From Orientallactaga sibirica (lineage: Eukaryota > Chordata > Mammalia > Rodentia > Dipodidae), in contig JAEOAD010000982.1 of NCBI GenBank assembly GCA_036365145.1, forward strand, positions 6,722,001-6,786,000: a stretch of DNA of 64,000 bases. Reading direction: 5' to 3'. The stretch's first letter is position 1. Each line of letters opens with the position of its first letter. Positions 1-10,419 of the stretch are shown piece after piece. The notes beneath the pieces are model-generated. The model was not told the DNA's origin. It searched no databases and saw only the letters and a program-made list of their open reading frames with translations. Both the position numbers and the translations under genes were made by a program.

Positions 1-12
1 TCTTTTTAGGTT

Positions 13-236
13 TTTTTTTTCTTTTTTTGAAGCAGGGTCTCATATAGTACAGACTGGCCTTGAACTCACTATTACTTGAAGATGACATTAATCTCCTGAT
101 ATTCATGCCTCTACCTCCCCAGTGCTGGAGTTAGAAGAATGCACTGCAACACTGAGTTGATGTTGTACTGGAGACCAAATCCAGGGCTTCCAACAAGTTA
201 GTCAAGCACTCCACCAATTGAGATACACCCTCAGTT
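13..236 (-). repeat. B4-type composite SINE (old)
   Basis: A B1-like part (gcagggtctcatatagtaca, cctctacctccccagtgctg) is followed by an ID-like part (agtcaagcactccaccaatt). This fused order is that of rodent B4. Confidence 0.65.
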
Positions 237-829
237 CCTCTTTTAGGTTTTTATTTATATATTCATATTTATTATGTATATAATTAATTATACATATATT
301 AATTATAAATTTGTGGATATATGTGCATATATTTTTCCTGTCTTTTCACTTAACTTCATAGTTATCTTCAAAGCTAATGTTTTTAGAAGCTGAATAGGGG
401 AGTTCATGCATCTTACATTATCATTCAGAAGTTAGGTTACTTCTGTGATCTTCATAGTATAAGTAAGAATGCAAGGAATATGTTTCTCCTTTTTACTTTT
501 GAAGGAAATCAAGTGGAAGGCAAGATAGCATTTTTATATTCATTTCTTGTATCTAGTGATGATGAGAATGACCTGTGGACTGGCTAATGTGGCTGGAGGG
601 GGAGAGGGACGGAAGGAGTGAAAGAGAGAAGGATGAGGAGAGGGAACAAAGAGAATGAATGAGAGAACAGATGAGAATGAGTGAATATGAATTATTCCAC
701 CTCTGAAGGAAGCATACCCCCATAGTACTATACCTGTTTCACTACAGTGGGGTGCAGTGATTGACCTTTCTCTTAAGTAGTGAACATTGAAGCCCCTGGG
801 ATTTGGTTCCTTCGCTTCTTTCTTCTTTC
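237..829. other. No gene; AT-rich and purine-rich intron
   Basis: An AT-rich run (240-330), then a 100-bp purine-rich stretch at 595-695 (GGGAGAGGGA/GAAAGAGAG type). No coding signal. Confidence 0.7.
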
Positions 830-1117
830 CCTCTTTATTTTTATTTTTATTTTTTGGAGAGAGACACAGAGAGAGACAGAGACAGAGAGAGAGGGAGGGA
901 GAGGAAGACAGAGATGGGTGCACCAGCAGTGTCTCAGCTGCTGCAAATGATATCCAGATGTGTGCGCCCCCTTGTGGTCAAGTGTGGCATTGCAGCCTTG
1001 CGTCACTTTGCATCTGGCTAAACGTGGGACCTGGAGATTGGAACCGCTGGAGACTGGAACCAGTGTTCTTAGGCTTAGGAGGCAGGCGCCATAACCCCTA
1101 AGCCATCTCTCCAGCCC
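830..1117 (-). repeat. Long variant of the tRNA-type SINE
   Basis: It differs from the standard element in the middle (ccagcagtgtctcagctgct, tgtgcgcccccttgtggtca, caagtgtggcattgc) but ends in the same ccatctctccagccc head. It is 60-70 bp longer than the standard form. Confidence 0.9.
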
Positions 1118-1129
1118 TTTGCCTCTTTT

Positions 1130-1351
1130 AAAAATACTAATTTATTCATTTGGGTTGAAGGAAGGAGGGGGACAGGGAAGGAGAGAAAGAAAATGAGTAT
1201 GGACATACCAAGGCCTCTTGCCTCTACTAATGAACTCCAGACACGTGTACCATTTTACATGGGTACTGAGGAATCAAACCTATCCAGGCCAACCCTGGTC
1301 AGCAGGCTTTGTAAGCAAGTGCCTTTAACCACTGGGCCATCTCTCCAGCCC
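1130..1351 (-). repeat. tRNA-type (DIP-like) SINE
   Basis: Full-length order on the minus strand: ggctggagagatggccc head at 1351, CT-rich 3' part, and A/T-rich tail near 1130. Moderately diverged. Confidence 0.9.
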
Positions 1352-1559
1352 ACTCTTTTTAACTTTTGCCACCTGACTGGTATTTGGTTTTCTAGAACTG
1401 TAGAGAGAACCATAGAAAGAACCGTGTTCTAAAGTGACCTCTTATTGGCTAAGATACGGGTCATTGTCCCATGCCAACAAGGTAAAGGTCATGGCTGTAA
1501 TAATCCTCTTGTGGTTTCTAGCTTAGCTTTGTAGTGTCATCATACAACCCCTAAAAAAA

Positions 1560-1697
1560 TTGCACCTAATGCTTCGCATGGTGGGTATGCTTAGAATCCT
1601 AAAACTCAAAAGGCAGAGACAGGAGGATTGTGAGTTCCAGGCCTGGCTGGGCTACAAAGTGAGACCCTTTCTGTCTCTCAAAAAAAAAAAAAAAAAG
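1560..1697 (+). repeat. B1-like SINE, degenerate
   Basis: catggtgggtatgcttagaa, ggcagagacaggaggattgt, then A17. Confidence 0.75.
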
Positions 1698-1701
1698 GTT
1701 G

Positions 1702-1868
1702 AACCGGGCGTGGTGGTGCACGCCTTTAATCCCAGCACTTGGGAGGCAGAGGTAGGAGGATGGCCATGAGTTTGAGGCCACCCTGAGAATACATAGTGAA
1801 TTCCAAGTCATCCTGAGCTAGAGTGAGACCCAACCCCGAAAAACCAAAAAAAAAAAAAAAAAAAAAAA
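1702..1868 (+). repeat. B1-like SINE
   Basis: ccgggcgtggtggtgcacgc through gagtgagacccaaccccgaa to a long A tail. Well preserved and directly follows the A tail of the previous B1. Confidence 0.95.
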
Positions 1869-1870
1869 GT

Positions 1871-2010
1871 TTAACAGTGGGTGTGGTGGAATGCACCTGT
1901 GTTCCCAGCACTTGAGAAGTGGTGGCAGGAGGATTACAAGTTTAAGGCCAGCCTGGGATACATAGTTCCAGACCAGCCTGGCATGCAGATTGAGACCCTG
2001 CCTTCAAAAA
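1871..2010 (+). repeat. B1-like SINE, diverged
   Basis: gggtgtggtggaatgcacct, ttcccagcacttgagaagtg, with a second gaccagcctggcatgcag block near the end. Confidence 0.8.
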
Positions 2011-2034
2011 TGGAACATAAAATTATGCTTTGTA

Positions 2035-2345
2035 TATATGCATTTTCACATGTGTGCATAGTGAGTGTGTGCATGTGTACATACATATGGAGGCCAATGG
2101 ATAACCTTGGGTATTGTTTCTTAGGGGCCATCTACCTTTCTTGACACAGGGTCTCTATCTGGCCTAGAACTTGCCTAATTAACCTAGATTGATTGTCCAG
2201 AAAGCCCCAAGGATCCTCTTCTCTCTCTCCCCAGCATTGGGATTTTTAAGTGCATGGCTTTAAAAAAAATGTAAGTTCTGGGGATCAAACTCAGGTCTTT
2301 GTGCTTTTAAGGCAAGCATTTTACAGACTGGGCAATCTTCCAAAT
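2035..2345 (-). repeat. B4-type SINE with TG-rich end
   Basis: A degenerate TG run (2047-2080), tatggaggccaatggataac, a B1-like part (ccccaaggatcctcttctct) and an ID-like end (ggcaagcattttacagactg). Confidence 0.75.
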
Positions 2346-3117
2346 GTCAAAATTATGCTTTAAGCTTCAAAGGGGGCATTGATATGGGTAGCTAAAAGTC
2401 CTAGGATCCAGGCTGGAACAATCATCTTAAAGCCTTACATTTTCACTGTATAAGTTTTGTTACTAGAAAGCATTATGTAAAGTATTTCTTCCTTAGCACC
2501 AAGTATATATCAAATGTCATCTTGTGTACCTGGTGAAAACATTAGTTGAATAGTTGGGCAAGTTTCTATGAAAGCTCTAAAATTTATAATGTTAGAAAGC
2601 ATTGGTAGCTCATATATGTCTTATCCTTTATGTTACATTTTCATATTGCAACTATAACTGCAAATATTTAGGGCAAACAAGATAGTTGACTGATATAGAG
2701 CTATATATTGGAATTCAATTACATTGTAGAAGGGTTTATTTAGTGCTTGTTAAATATAAGGTCTGATAACCAGAGAAACTTAAAGATATCTGAATTCTCA
2801 CTTACTGGGGCATTTCACTTAATGTATTTCCCTAATTGGGAGGAGATTGTGATGTGCTCATTTCAGGAACCACACAGTGAAACAAGCAGTTTAAACAGCC
2901 AGAGGACCTTTGAGAAAATTCTGTTTATCCAGAAAGAAGGAAAAGTGTCAATGCCTGGTAAGCACACTGAATTAGAAGACAGCTTTCTGAGCTCTAACAA
3001 CCTTTAACCAGTCTCTGAAACTCCCTCCTTGTCAGTGGTTTAGAGAGATACAAATTAGACTACGTTTGCTCAAATGACTTATGCTCAAGTTCCTATAGGG
3101 AAAATATTTTCTTTTTC
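2346..3117. other. Unique intron sequence
   Basis: AT-rich with no repeat I recognise. An 86-codon open frame at 2747-3007 has no splice context or recognisable motif. Confidence 0.6.
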
Positions 3118-3267
3118 TGTCTTTTTTTTTTTTTGAGGTAGGGTCTCACTCTAGCTCAGGCTGACCTGGAATTCACTCTGTAGTCTCAGGGTGGCCTCCA
3201 ACTTACGGCGATCTCCTACCTCTGCCTCCAGAGTGCTGGGATTAAAGGCGTGCACCACCATGGCTGG
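3118..3267 (-). repeat. B1-like SINE
   Basis: T-run, gaggtagggtctcactctag, ending cgtgcaccaccatggctgg. Confidence 0.95.
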
Positions 3268-3309
3268 TGGGAAAGTATTTTATAAGAATCCCCATTTTGC
3301 CTTGAACTT

Positions 3310-3450
3310 TTTAATGTTTATTAGTTTTAATTTTTTGTACTTATTTATTTGCAAGGAAAGAGAGACAAAGAATGAAAATGGGCACACTAGAGCCTCCTGC
3401 CACTGCAAATGAATTCCAGATGCACACACCACTTTGTGCATCTGGCTTTA
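3310..3450 (-). repeat. tRNA-type SINE, lacking the tRNA head
   Basis: The tail and body (gggcacactagagcctcctg, ctttgtgcatctggcttta) are present, but the element stops before the tRNA-derived end. Confidence 0.8.
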
Positions 3451-3530
3451 TTGTAACAAAATATTCATGACACAAAATTGATCATTTACCAGCTCAGTGA
3501 TACTTGCCACAATAAAAAAGTAAACTTTCA

Positions 3531-3612
3531 GGGCTGGAGAGATGGCTCAACAGTTAAAGGAACTTGCTTACAAAACCTGACAACCTATGTTCAATTCCCC
3601 AGAACCCACATA
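3531..3612 (+). repeat. tRNA-type SINE, 5' half
   Basis: gggctggagagatggctcaa head and the acccacataaaa segment. The remainder is diverged or replaced. Confidence 0.8.
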
Positions 3613-3880
3613 AAACAGCTCTCAGCACTGGTGGGATATTTGTGTTCTGCATCACATGCCATTATGAAATGTATCCTTGTGGTAAGAACTTAAACAGTGT
3701 GTGCTGACAGAGGAGGTTTTGCCTTCCATTTCTTTCTTTCCCCCAAAGGAAATAGCCCATATAAGCTTTCTTAATTATCTTTCCATTTTTGTGAGAAATG
3801 GTTTTTATCATTTCCATATGTATCTCTTCAAAACATATTGTTTGGTTTTTCTCGGTTTTATTTTTATAAAACTGAGGTTG

Positions 3881-4037
3881 AGCTGGGTGTGGTGGTGCAC
3901 ACCTTTAATCCAGCACTTGAGAGGCAGAGGTAGGAGGATCGCCGAGAGTTCGAGGCCACCCTAAGACTACATAGTGAATTTCAGCTCAGCCTGAGCTAGA
4001 ATGAGACCCTATCTCGAAAAAAAAAAAAAAAAAAAAA
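3881..4037 (+). repeat. B1-like SINE (first of a same-site pair)
   Basis: agctgggtgtggtggtgcac to atctcgaaaaaa. It is preceded by aaaactgaggttg, which recurs after it. Confidence 0.93.
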
Positions 4038-4080
4038 CAACAAAAACAAAAAAACAAACCACCAAAAAACTGAGGCTGAG

Positions 4081-4268
4081 GTTGGGCATAGTGGTGCACA
4101 CCTTTAATCCCACCACTTGGGAGGCAGAGGTAGGAGGATTGCTGTGAGTTTGAGACCAGCCTGAGAAGTACGTAGTGAATTTCAGGTCAGTCTGAGCTAG
4201 AGCAAGACCCTACCTGGCAAACAAACAAAACCCCCAAAACAAACAAACAAAAAAAAAAAAAAAAAAAA
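4081..4268 (+). repeat. B1-like SINE (second of a same-site pair)
   Basis: gttgggcatagtggtgcaca to a mixed caaacaaac/A-rich tail, followed by a third copy of aaaactgaggttg at 4276-4288. Confidence 0.92.
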
Positions 4269-4299
4269 GCCAACCAAAACTGAGGTTGAAGCTGCACAG

Positions 4300-4448
4300 G
4301 CTTGTGACTTGCTTGTTGTGTCTAATTTTGCAGTTCATTAATTTTTCCTATATGGTATTCCATTGTTTGAATGTGGCACTTTGTATTTTCACTTTCTTCT
4401 GCTGATGGGTTTTTGGATTGCTTCTGATCTTTTCCCTATTATGGAAGA
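4300..4448 (-). mobile_element. Old L1 fragment, minus strand
   Basis: tatggtattccattgtttga and ttctgctgatgggtttttgg match the reversed 3' end of old L1, which elsewhere reads tattccattgtatg and gttgatggacattt. Confidence 0.6.
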
Positions 4449-4450
<2 letters not shown>

Positions 4451-4488
<38 letters not shown>

Positions 4489-4980
4489 ATGCGTGCACAT
4501 GTGCACGCATATGCTCATGTGTGTATGGAGGCTAAAGGAATTGCTCTTCACCCTAATTATTTTTTTAAAAATTAATTAGAGAGATAAAGATAGAGAAAGA
4601 TTATGGAAGTGCTAGTACCTCTTGCCACTGTAAACAATCTCCAGACACATTTGCCACTTTGTGCATCTGGCTTTACATGGGTACTAGGGAATTGAACCTG
4701 GGCTGACAGACTTCATAAGAAAACACCTTTAACCACTGAACAATCTCCCCAGCCCTCCTAACTTAGTTTTTGAGACACAATCTCTCCCTGACCCTGGGAC
4801 TCACCAAGTAAGTTAGTCAGTACAAGTCCCAGGGATCCTCCTCTCTCCACCTCCTGAGCCTGTGGGATCATAGGCCTGCACAGCCATGTTTGTCTTTTTT
4901 ACATGGGTGCTGGGGATCTGCACTCAGGTACTCATACTTGTGCAACAAGAACTTTACTGACTGAGCCATCTCCCCAGCCC
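4451..4980 (-). repeat. B4-type SINE with (TG)n end, split by a nested SINE
   Basis: (TG)n 4451-4485, tatggaggctaaaggaattg, then after the nested SINE (4556-4755) a B1-like part and an ID-like end (actgagccatctccccagcc). The cctaa... bases flanking the nested element look like its target duplication. Confidence 0.8.
4556..4755 (-). repeat. tRNA-type SINE nested in a B4
   Basis: ttaattagagagataaagat tail side, gctagtacctcttgccactg, and head ccagccc at 4750-4756. Confidence 0.88.
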
Positions 4981-5043
4981 CCAGAAAGACTTCTCACTAT
5001 TCTTACAAATGTCTCTGGTATGTCTGTGAAATATACATTTTTA

Positions 5044-5254
5044 TTTCTTTATTTTTTATTTATTTGAGAGAGAGAAAAGAGGTATAGATAAAGAGAGAGA
5101 GGGAGGACGAGAATGGGTGTGCCAGCCACTGTAAATGAACCCCAGATACATGCACCACCTTGTGCATCTGGCTTACATGGGTCCTGGGGAATCAAACTTG
5201 GGTCTTTTGGCTTTGCAGGCAAATGCCTTAACTGCTAAGCCATCTCTCTAGCCC
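5044..5254 (-). repeat. tRNA-type SINE (1 of 5 in same-site cluster)
   Basis: tttatttatttgagagagag, cgagaatgggtgtgccagcc, then head aagccatctctctagccc. The 5' flank is gaaatatacattttta. Confidence 0.93.
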
Positions 5255-5260
5255 ACATTT

Positions 5261-5468
5261 TTATTTTTTAGAAAATATTTATATCAGAGAAACAGGCATA
5301 AAGAGAGAGAATGGGTACACCAGGGCCTCTGGCTACTAGTAGGCATATGAACTCCAGAGGCATGTGCCAACTTGTACATCTGGCATTATGTGGGTCTTGG
5401 CGAATAAAACTCAGGTCCTTAGGCTTTGCAGGCAAAAGTGTCTTAACCTCTGAGTCATTTCTCCAACA
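5261..5468 (-). repeat. tRNA-type SINE (2 of 5)
   Basis: aatgggtacaccagggcctc with a short insertion (tactagtaggc) and a diverged head (gagtcatttctccaac). The most mutated of the cluster. Confidence 0.88.
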
Positions 5469-5485
5469 AGAAATATGCATTTTTA

Positions 5486-5762
5486 AAATTTTTTAAATTA
5501 TTTTTTATTTAGTTTTGGAGAGAAAGACAGAGAGAGATAGAGAGGGAGAGGGAGACAGAGATGGGCGCGCCAGCAGTCTCTCAGCTGCTGTGAACAAAAT
5601 CCAGATGTGTGTGCCCCCTTGTGGGCAAGTGCGGCATTGTGTCCTTGCCTCACTTTCATCTGGCTAAATGTGGGACCTGGAGATTGGAACCGCTGGACAT
5701 TGAAACCAGCATTCTTAGGCTTAGCAGACAGGCGCCTTAGCTGCTAAGCCACTCTCCAGCCC
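5486..5762 (-). repeat. Long-variant tRNA-type SINE (3 of 5)
   Basis: gagatgggcgcgccagcagt, ccccttgtgggcaagtgcgg, head ccactctccagccc. The 5' flank is gaaatatgcattttta. Confidence 0.93.
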
Positions 5763-5777
5763 AAGAAATATACATTT

Positions 5778-6032
5778 AAAAAAATTATTTTATTTATTTT
5801 TGGAGAGAGACACAGAGAGAGACAGAGAGGGAGAAGGAGACAGAGAATGGGCGTGCCAGCAGTCTCAGCTGCTGTGAACAAAATCCAGATGTGTGCGCCC
5901 CCTTGTGGGCAAGTGCGGCATTGCGTCCTTGTGTCACTTTGCATCTGGCAAAACGTGGGACCTGGAGATTGGAACCGGGTTCTTAGGCTTAGCAGGCAGG
6001 CACCTTAACCGCTAAGCCATCTCTCCAGCCCC
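5778..6032 (-). repeat. Long-variant tRNA-type SINE (4 of 5)
   Basis: Very similar to its left neighbour but lacks about 20 bp around ggaaccgggttctt (5975-5990), so it is a separate insertion and not a simple copy. Confidence 0.93.
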
Positions 6033-6048
6033 AGAAATATACATTTTA

Positions 6049-6280
6049 AAAATATTTATTTATTTATTTATTTATTTGAGAGATAGAGATACAGAAATAG
6101 GCAGGTAGAGAGAAAGAGAGAATGGGAGCACCAGGGCCTCCAGCCACTGCAAAGGCACTCCAGATGCGTACTCCCCCTTGTGCATCTGGTTTATGTGGGT
6201 CTTGGAGAATGAGAGCCTCGAACCGGGGTCCTTAGGCTTCACAGGCAAGCGTTTAACCGCTAAGCCATCTCTCCAGCCCC
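6049..6280 (-). repeat. tRNA-type SINE (5 of 5)
   Basis: (TTTA)n tail, aatgggagcaccagggcctc, gagagcctcgaaccggggtc, head ccatctctccagcccc. Followed by gaaatatacattttta at 6282-6296. Confidence 0.95.
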
Positions 6281-6296
6281 AGAAATATACATTTTT

Positions 6297-6924
6297 AAAG
6301 GAGAATAGCAAGGAGTGGTTTTGCTGGATTTCAAGTTGTTGGAATTCCAAAATGTTTGTCTGTAATGAGTCTATGTTCTGAACAAGTCACTGAATGAGCT
6401 AGCAAGTGTATGAAGATGATAACATATCATGGAAAGACAGAGTATATGTATATTCAGCTTTAGAAGACAATGCCTAATAAATCTTCAAAATGTGTGTTCC
6501 CAAAGTGTAAACATTTCTGTTGCTCACATACCCAGCAGTATGTATCAGGGTGTAGATTAAACGGTTGTCACAGAGTCTTCAAGGTATTATAGTTGTCTGT
6601 GTCTTTCTTAAGTAATCATTGGCTGATCATGGGGGTGTTCAGGGTGACCAAATTGCTTTGCTCTGTAAGGTCATTGGGAACCAGGTTATTTCTCTGTTAT
6701 TGGCATGGCTGATACTGTTGCCCCAGTACAATTTCCACCTTCCAGTCCATGGCAACTTCCCATTGTTGAGAAGACTGCCTATATTACTTCTAGTCACACT
6801 GAGGACAAGAATGCAGCCAGTCTCAAACCTAGCGGCAGGGTGGTCTATGGTAAAGTATTATCCAGTTGGGCAACCATGTACTCAACAAAATCTGAAGGTG
6901 GAGGAGTATTTGTTTACAACTTGG
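6297..6924. other. Unique or unclassified intron sequence
   Basis: Contains two overlapping open frames (134 codons at 6619-7023, 82 codons at 6705-6953). Their 3' ends run into the MLT1 LTR, and no splice sites or known motif support a gene. Confidence 0.55.
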
Positions 6925-7305
6925 GACATAACAAATTTGCACAAACTCAGTAGCTTCAACAAAACAAATCTGGTCAGAAATCCAAGATGGGTTGGCAGTG
7001 CTGAGTGCCTTCTAGAGACCTAGGAGGCAATCCTATTTCTTATCTTTTCTAACTTCTGTGGGTCGCTTGCGTTCTTGAATCACTCTGACCTCTGTTGCCT
7101 TCATCTCAACTCCCTTTCTGGTTCCTTTGCTTTTCTCTTTCATTTTTTTAAAGACCTCCGTTAATTACATTGGGCCTACCCAGTTAATCCAGAACATTGT
7201 CCCCATCCCTAGATCTGTAACTTAACAAATTCTTCAGGGTCCTTTGTCGTATTAGATAACAAGTTCATAGGTTCTGGGGTTCATGTGTGGACATATATGC
7301 TCTGG
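6925..7305 (-). mobile_element. MLT1-type MaLR LTR, minus strand
   Basis: This resembles the MLT1 consensus in reverse: gggacataacaaatttgcac, agaaatccaagatgggttgg, attacattgggcctacccag and ttcataggttctggggttca occur in the right order. It is old and heavily mutated. Confidence 0.75.
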
Positions 7306-7311
7306 TCTGTT

Positions 7312-7535
7312 CTTTCTTTTTGAACCAGGGTCTCACTGAACTTGGAGCTCATTGGTTTGGCTAGACAAGCTAGCCTACAAGCCCCAGGGATCCTCCTGTC
7401 TCCCACCTCTCCAGTTATGGGATTCCACATGCATGCCACCATGCCTGGCTTTTACGTGAGTGCTGGCAGTCCAAACCCAGGTCCTCATGCTTGCACCAAC
7501 ACTTTACCCATTGAGTCATTTCCCCATACCCTTGA
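7312..7535 (-). repeat. B4-type SINE
   Basis: accagggtctcactgaactt, ccccagggatcctcctgtct, ctggcttttacgtgagtgct, and ID-like end cccattgagtcatttcccca. Confidence 0.85.
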
Positions 7536-8100
7536 AGGGTTCTATTTTCTAAAAAGAGGAAGGGGGGAAATGGGGACTGGAGATAATTATTTTTCTGTGC
7601 TATTTCATATGACTGCATTGTTGGTAGTCTCCTGACTGTGGGGATATTTTAAACTATTAAGTTGTCAGAGCTGGTGAACTTGGTGAAAACAGGACTTTGT
7701 TTCCTGATACTTTGTGATTCACAGGCTCAAATCACAAAATACTCCCCATGGAGAACATACTTAGGGGTTTGCATCCTTTCTCACAATGACAAAATTATCA
7801 GTTTTATTTTGCTACATTCCTTTTGTGAGGGGTACTTTGAATTATTGTTCTGCTCATGGTTTCCTCAGGGACACCACAAAGACACTAATGTCACTATGTT
7901 GTGTGCATAATAAGAACTCAGTACATAGTAGGAGCTCAAATCTGCTAAAAATAAATAACAAGAGCCCACATTGGCACACTGAGGTCAGAGCCCTCTTTTT
8001 TTGTAGAATCCCTCATCAGGCATCTTGTGTACATAGTAGGTAGACTAATCAAACTCCTTGTTTTAATATGATTTAATTCTCCAGTTTGTGTGTTCATCTA
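7536..8100. other. Intron sequence; short L2/MIR-like motif
   Basis: No gene. Around 7905-7945, gcataataagaactcagtac and tagtaggagctcaaat resemble the conserved end of L2/MIR elements (weak). Confidence 0.45.
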
Positions 8101-8107
8101 TATTTGT

Positions 8108-8186
<79 letters not shown>
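8101..8186 (+). repeat. (TG)n(AG)n compound microsatellite
   Basis: A TG run to about 8148, then AG units to 8186: an alternating purine-pyrimidine block joined to a homopurine block. Confidence 0.97.
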
Positions 8187-8190
<4 letters not shown>

Positions 8191-8288
8191 AAGCTTAACT
8201 CCCAGTGTGGTGTTACTTGGATATGATACCTTTGAAAGGTAGTTATAGGCCCATCTATACTCCTTGAGGCAGCATGATTTGGAGATTT

Positions 8289-8557
8289 AAAAAATTTTTT
8301 TTTTTGGAGAGAGACACAGAGACAGAGAGAGAGAGAGGGAGGGAGGGAGAGGGAGGAAGACAGAGATGGGCGCTCAAGCAGTGTCTCAGCTGCTGCGAAC
8401 GAAATCCAGATGTGTGCGCCCCCTTGTGGTCAAGTGTGGCATTGCGCCCTTGCATCACTTTGCATCTGGCTAAACGTGGGACCTGGAGATTGGAACCGCT
8501 GGAGATTGGAACCAGTGTTCTTAGTGTTAGGAGGCAGGTGCCTTAACCCCTAAGCCC
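8289..8557 (-). repeat. Long-variant tRNA-type SINE, head truncated
   Basis: gcgctcaagcagtgtctcag, tgtgcgcccccttgtggtca, ending at cttaacccctaagcc without the ccatctctccagccc bases. Confidence 0.9.
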
Positions 8558-9094
8558 GGTTTTTAGTTTTTTCTTTTGCCATTAACTCTTCTGGTAATGG
8601 AGCTAACTCAATTTGTCAAGTTCACATGTATCCACTTTCATATATGTTAGGACAACATCTGTATGATGATGACTTTAGGAGTCTCTAGTAGCCAGGAAGA
8701 CTCATTTATGTCCTTTGCTAGCTCCAGCAGCACCTTCCCACAGCTTCCCTGAGCTCAGTTGAGTCTTTGTCTGGTTGCTTCCCTCCATGCTGTCCTAGGC
8801 CTTGCCTTGGGAAATCTTGGCTCTCAGCCTGGAGCTGACGAATTCTTGCTTAGGAGGTGGAAGAGAATAGCACGCTTGACTAAAATAATTCATGCATGCT
8901 GCAGTTGCGATTTCACTTTCCTGAAGCTTAACAGTTACAAGCAAGAAGAAATTACCAATTGGGAAAGAGTTATTTATTTTTGAGGAGGGCTCCTGAGACA
9001 TCTTATTTATCTTTCCTTTACTTGGACTGCTGGGAAATGGCAGAATATCCAATTTGTTGCAGTCAGACATCATTCCCAATTCCATTTCCTCCTT
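8558..9094. other. Unique intron sequence
   Basis: No recognised repeat or gene. Small open frames on both strands (74-112 codons) extend into the LTR fragment and lack splice context. Confidence 0.55.
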
Positions 9095-9339
9095 CCTTCC
9101 CCACCCCTAACTCAGATGCTTTCAGAGCACACAAGAAGGGTCTTAGCATGAGGAGCAGACACTTTGGGTCCAGGAAGCCCAACCAGGGATTTCCAGGATC
9201 CCAACAACTGTGCTCTGTGAACATTATCCCCTTCTTGCCTAACAATGCCCCAGGTCATGGTTTCCTGCCCCCTTATCTCAAGTCATATGGTCACTGATCT
9301 GGTGTCACACCCTAGCTATTTTAAATGGTTAATGGGAAC

Positions 9340-9370
<31 letters not shown>

Positions 9371-9381
9371 CTTTTCTTTTC

Positions 9382-9418
<37 letters not shown>

Positions 9419-9745
9419 TTGGTTTTTCGAGGTAGGGTCTCACTCTAGCTCAGGCTGACCTGGAATTCATTCTGTATTCTCAGGGTGGCCTCGAACTCAT
9501 GGTGATCCTCCTACCTCTGCCTCCCAAGTGCTGGGATTAAAGGCATATGCCACCACACCCGGCTAAAATAACTTTTCTATTCAATTTAACAAACAAGTTC
9601 TTTTTCCTTCCTCACCTTCCGCCTAACTGAAAAAGCCATATGAAGCCCACTACCTGAGAAACTCAGGTTGGCTGTGCTCCTCTCTTATAAGTCAGCCCTG
9701 GCAGCTTGTGCTTTTCCCAAATAAAAGCTTTCATCTTTTCCTGAA
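9095..9745 (+). mobile_element. Solo LTR fragment, same family as the provirus at 22.3-26.2 kb
   Basis: The block at 9107-9230 matches the reverse complement of 22400-22530, and 9675-9745 (ctcctctcttataagtcagc, then AATAAA at 9720-9725) matches the reverse complement of 26145-26222. A TATAA-like motif precedes the poly(A) signal. A B1 with an expanded tail (9341-9564) interrupts it. U5 is cut off at an (AAT)n run and both ends are incomplete. Confidence 0.75.
9341..9564 (-). repeat. B1-like SINE with expanded (TTTTC)n tail, inside LTR
   Basis: (TTTTC)n about 9341-9401 joins a T-run and gtttttcgaggtagggtctc, ending caccacacccggct. The microsatellite is an expanded A tail read on the opposite strand. 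Confidence 0.95.
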
Positions 9746-9789
9746 AATAATAATAATAATAAAAGAAAAAAAATAAAATAAAAGGGAGG

Positions 9790-10005
9790 GGGCTGGAGAG
9801 ATGGCTTAGAGGTTAAGGCATTTGCCTGCAAAGCCAAAGGACCTCGGTTCAGTTCCCCAGGACCCACATAAGCCAAATACACAAGGTGGCGCATACATCT
9901 GGAGTTTGTTTGCAGTGGCTGGAGGCCTTGGTGTGCCCATTCACACACACTCTCTCTGTTTCTTTCTCTCTCTAAACAAATAAATAAAATAAAAAAAAAT
10001 TTTAA
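9790..10005 (+). repeat. tRNA-type SINE
   Basis: gggctggagagatggcttag to aaataaataaaataaaaaa. Complete. Confidence 0.95.
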
Positions 10006-10419
10006 AAATAAAAGGAAGGAAGAGGCAATGTGGTGGCCAAGAATAGGTAGTAGAGTCTCTTCCTTCCTTCCCCCACCCCAACACCTCTCATCTACAGGCA
10101 TTCCTGCCCAGAATTCACTTCTCTAAAATCCCTCCAAATGGTTGATCTAATAGACTGGGAGGGGCAACTGTCCATACAAGTCTACTGGGAATAGTAACCT
10201 CTGGAGGATGTTGAGGTCAAACTTATCCTGGGAATGTCAGCCAGTCCTTGAAACACACCTAGTACTAGCACTATTTGATACAAACAAGGTGAAGAATGTA
10301 TCATAACATGTGCTAACAACCCCTTATAATCAGTCTTAAAAGCCTGGAATAAATGTTGCATATGTACATGAATGTTGCCTTTGAGAGGTACCCATGTTTG
10401 CAAGACATTCCTAGCTTTG
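10006..10419. other. Unique intron sequence
   Basis: No recognised repeat or coding signal. Confidence 0.55.

Noticed and set aside
540..923. 127-codon minus-strand open frame with Ser/Leu-rich repeats
   Set aside because: It spans the CT-rich side of a tRNA-type SINE and a purine-rich patch. The same read-through recurs in other copies of the SINE.
6619..7023. 134-codon open frame
   Set aside because: Its 3' third is MLT1 LTR sequence and the rest shows no known motif or splice signals.
8101..8186. CRISPR-like or other array
   Set aside because: Plain dinucleotide microsatellite. No spaced direct repeats anywhere in this mammalian window resemble a CRISPR array.
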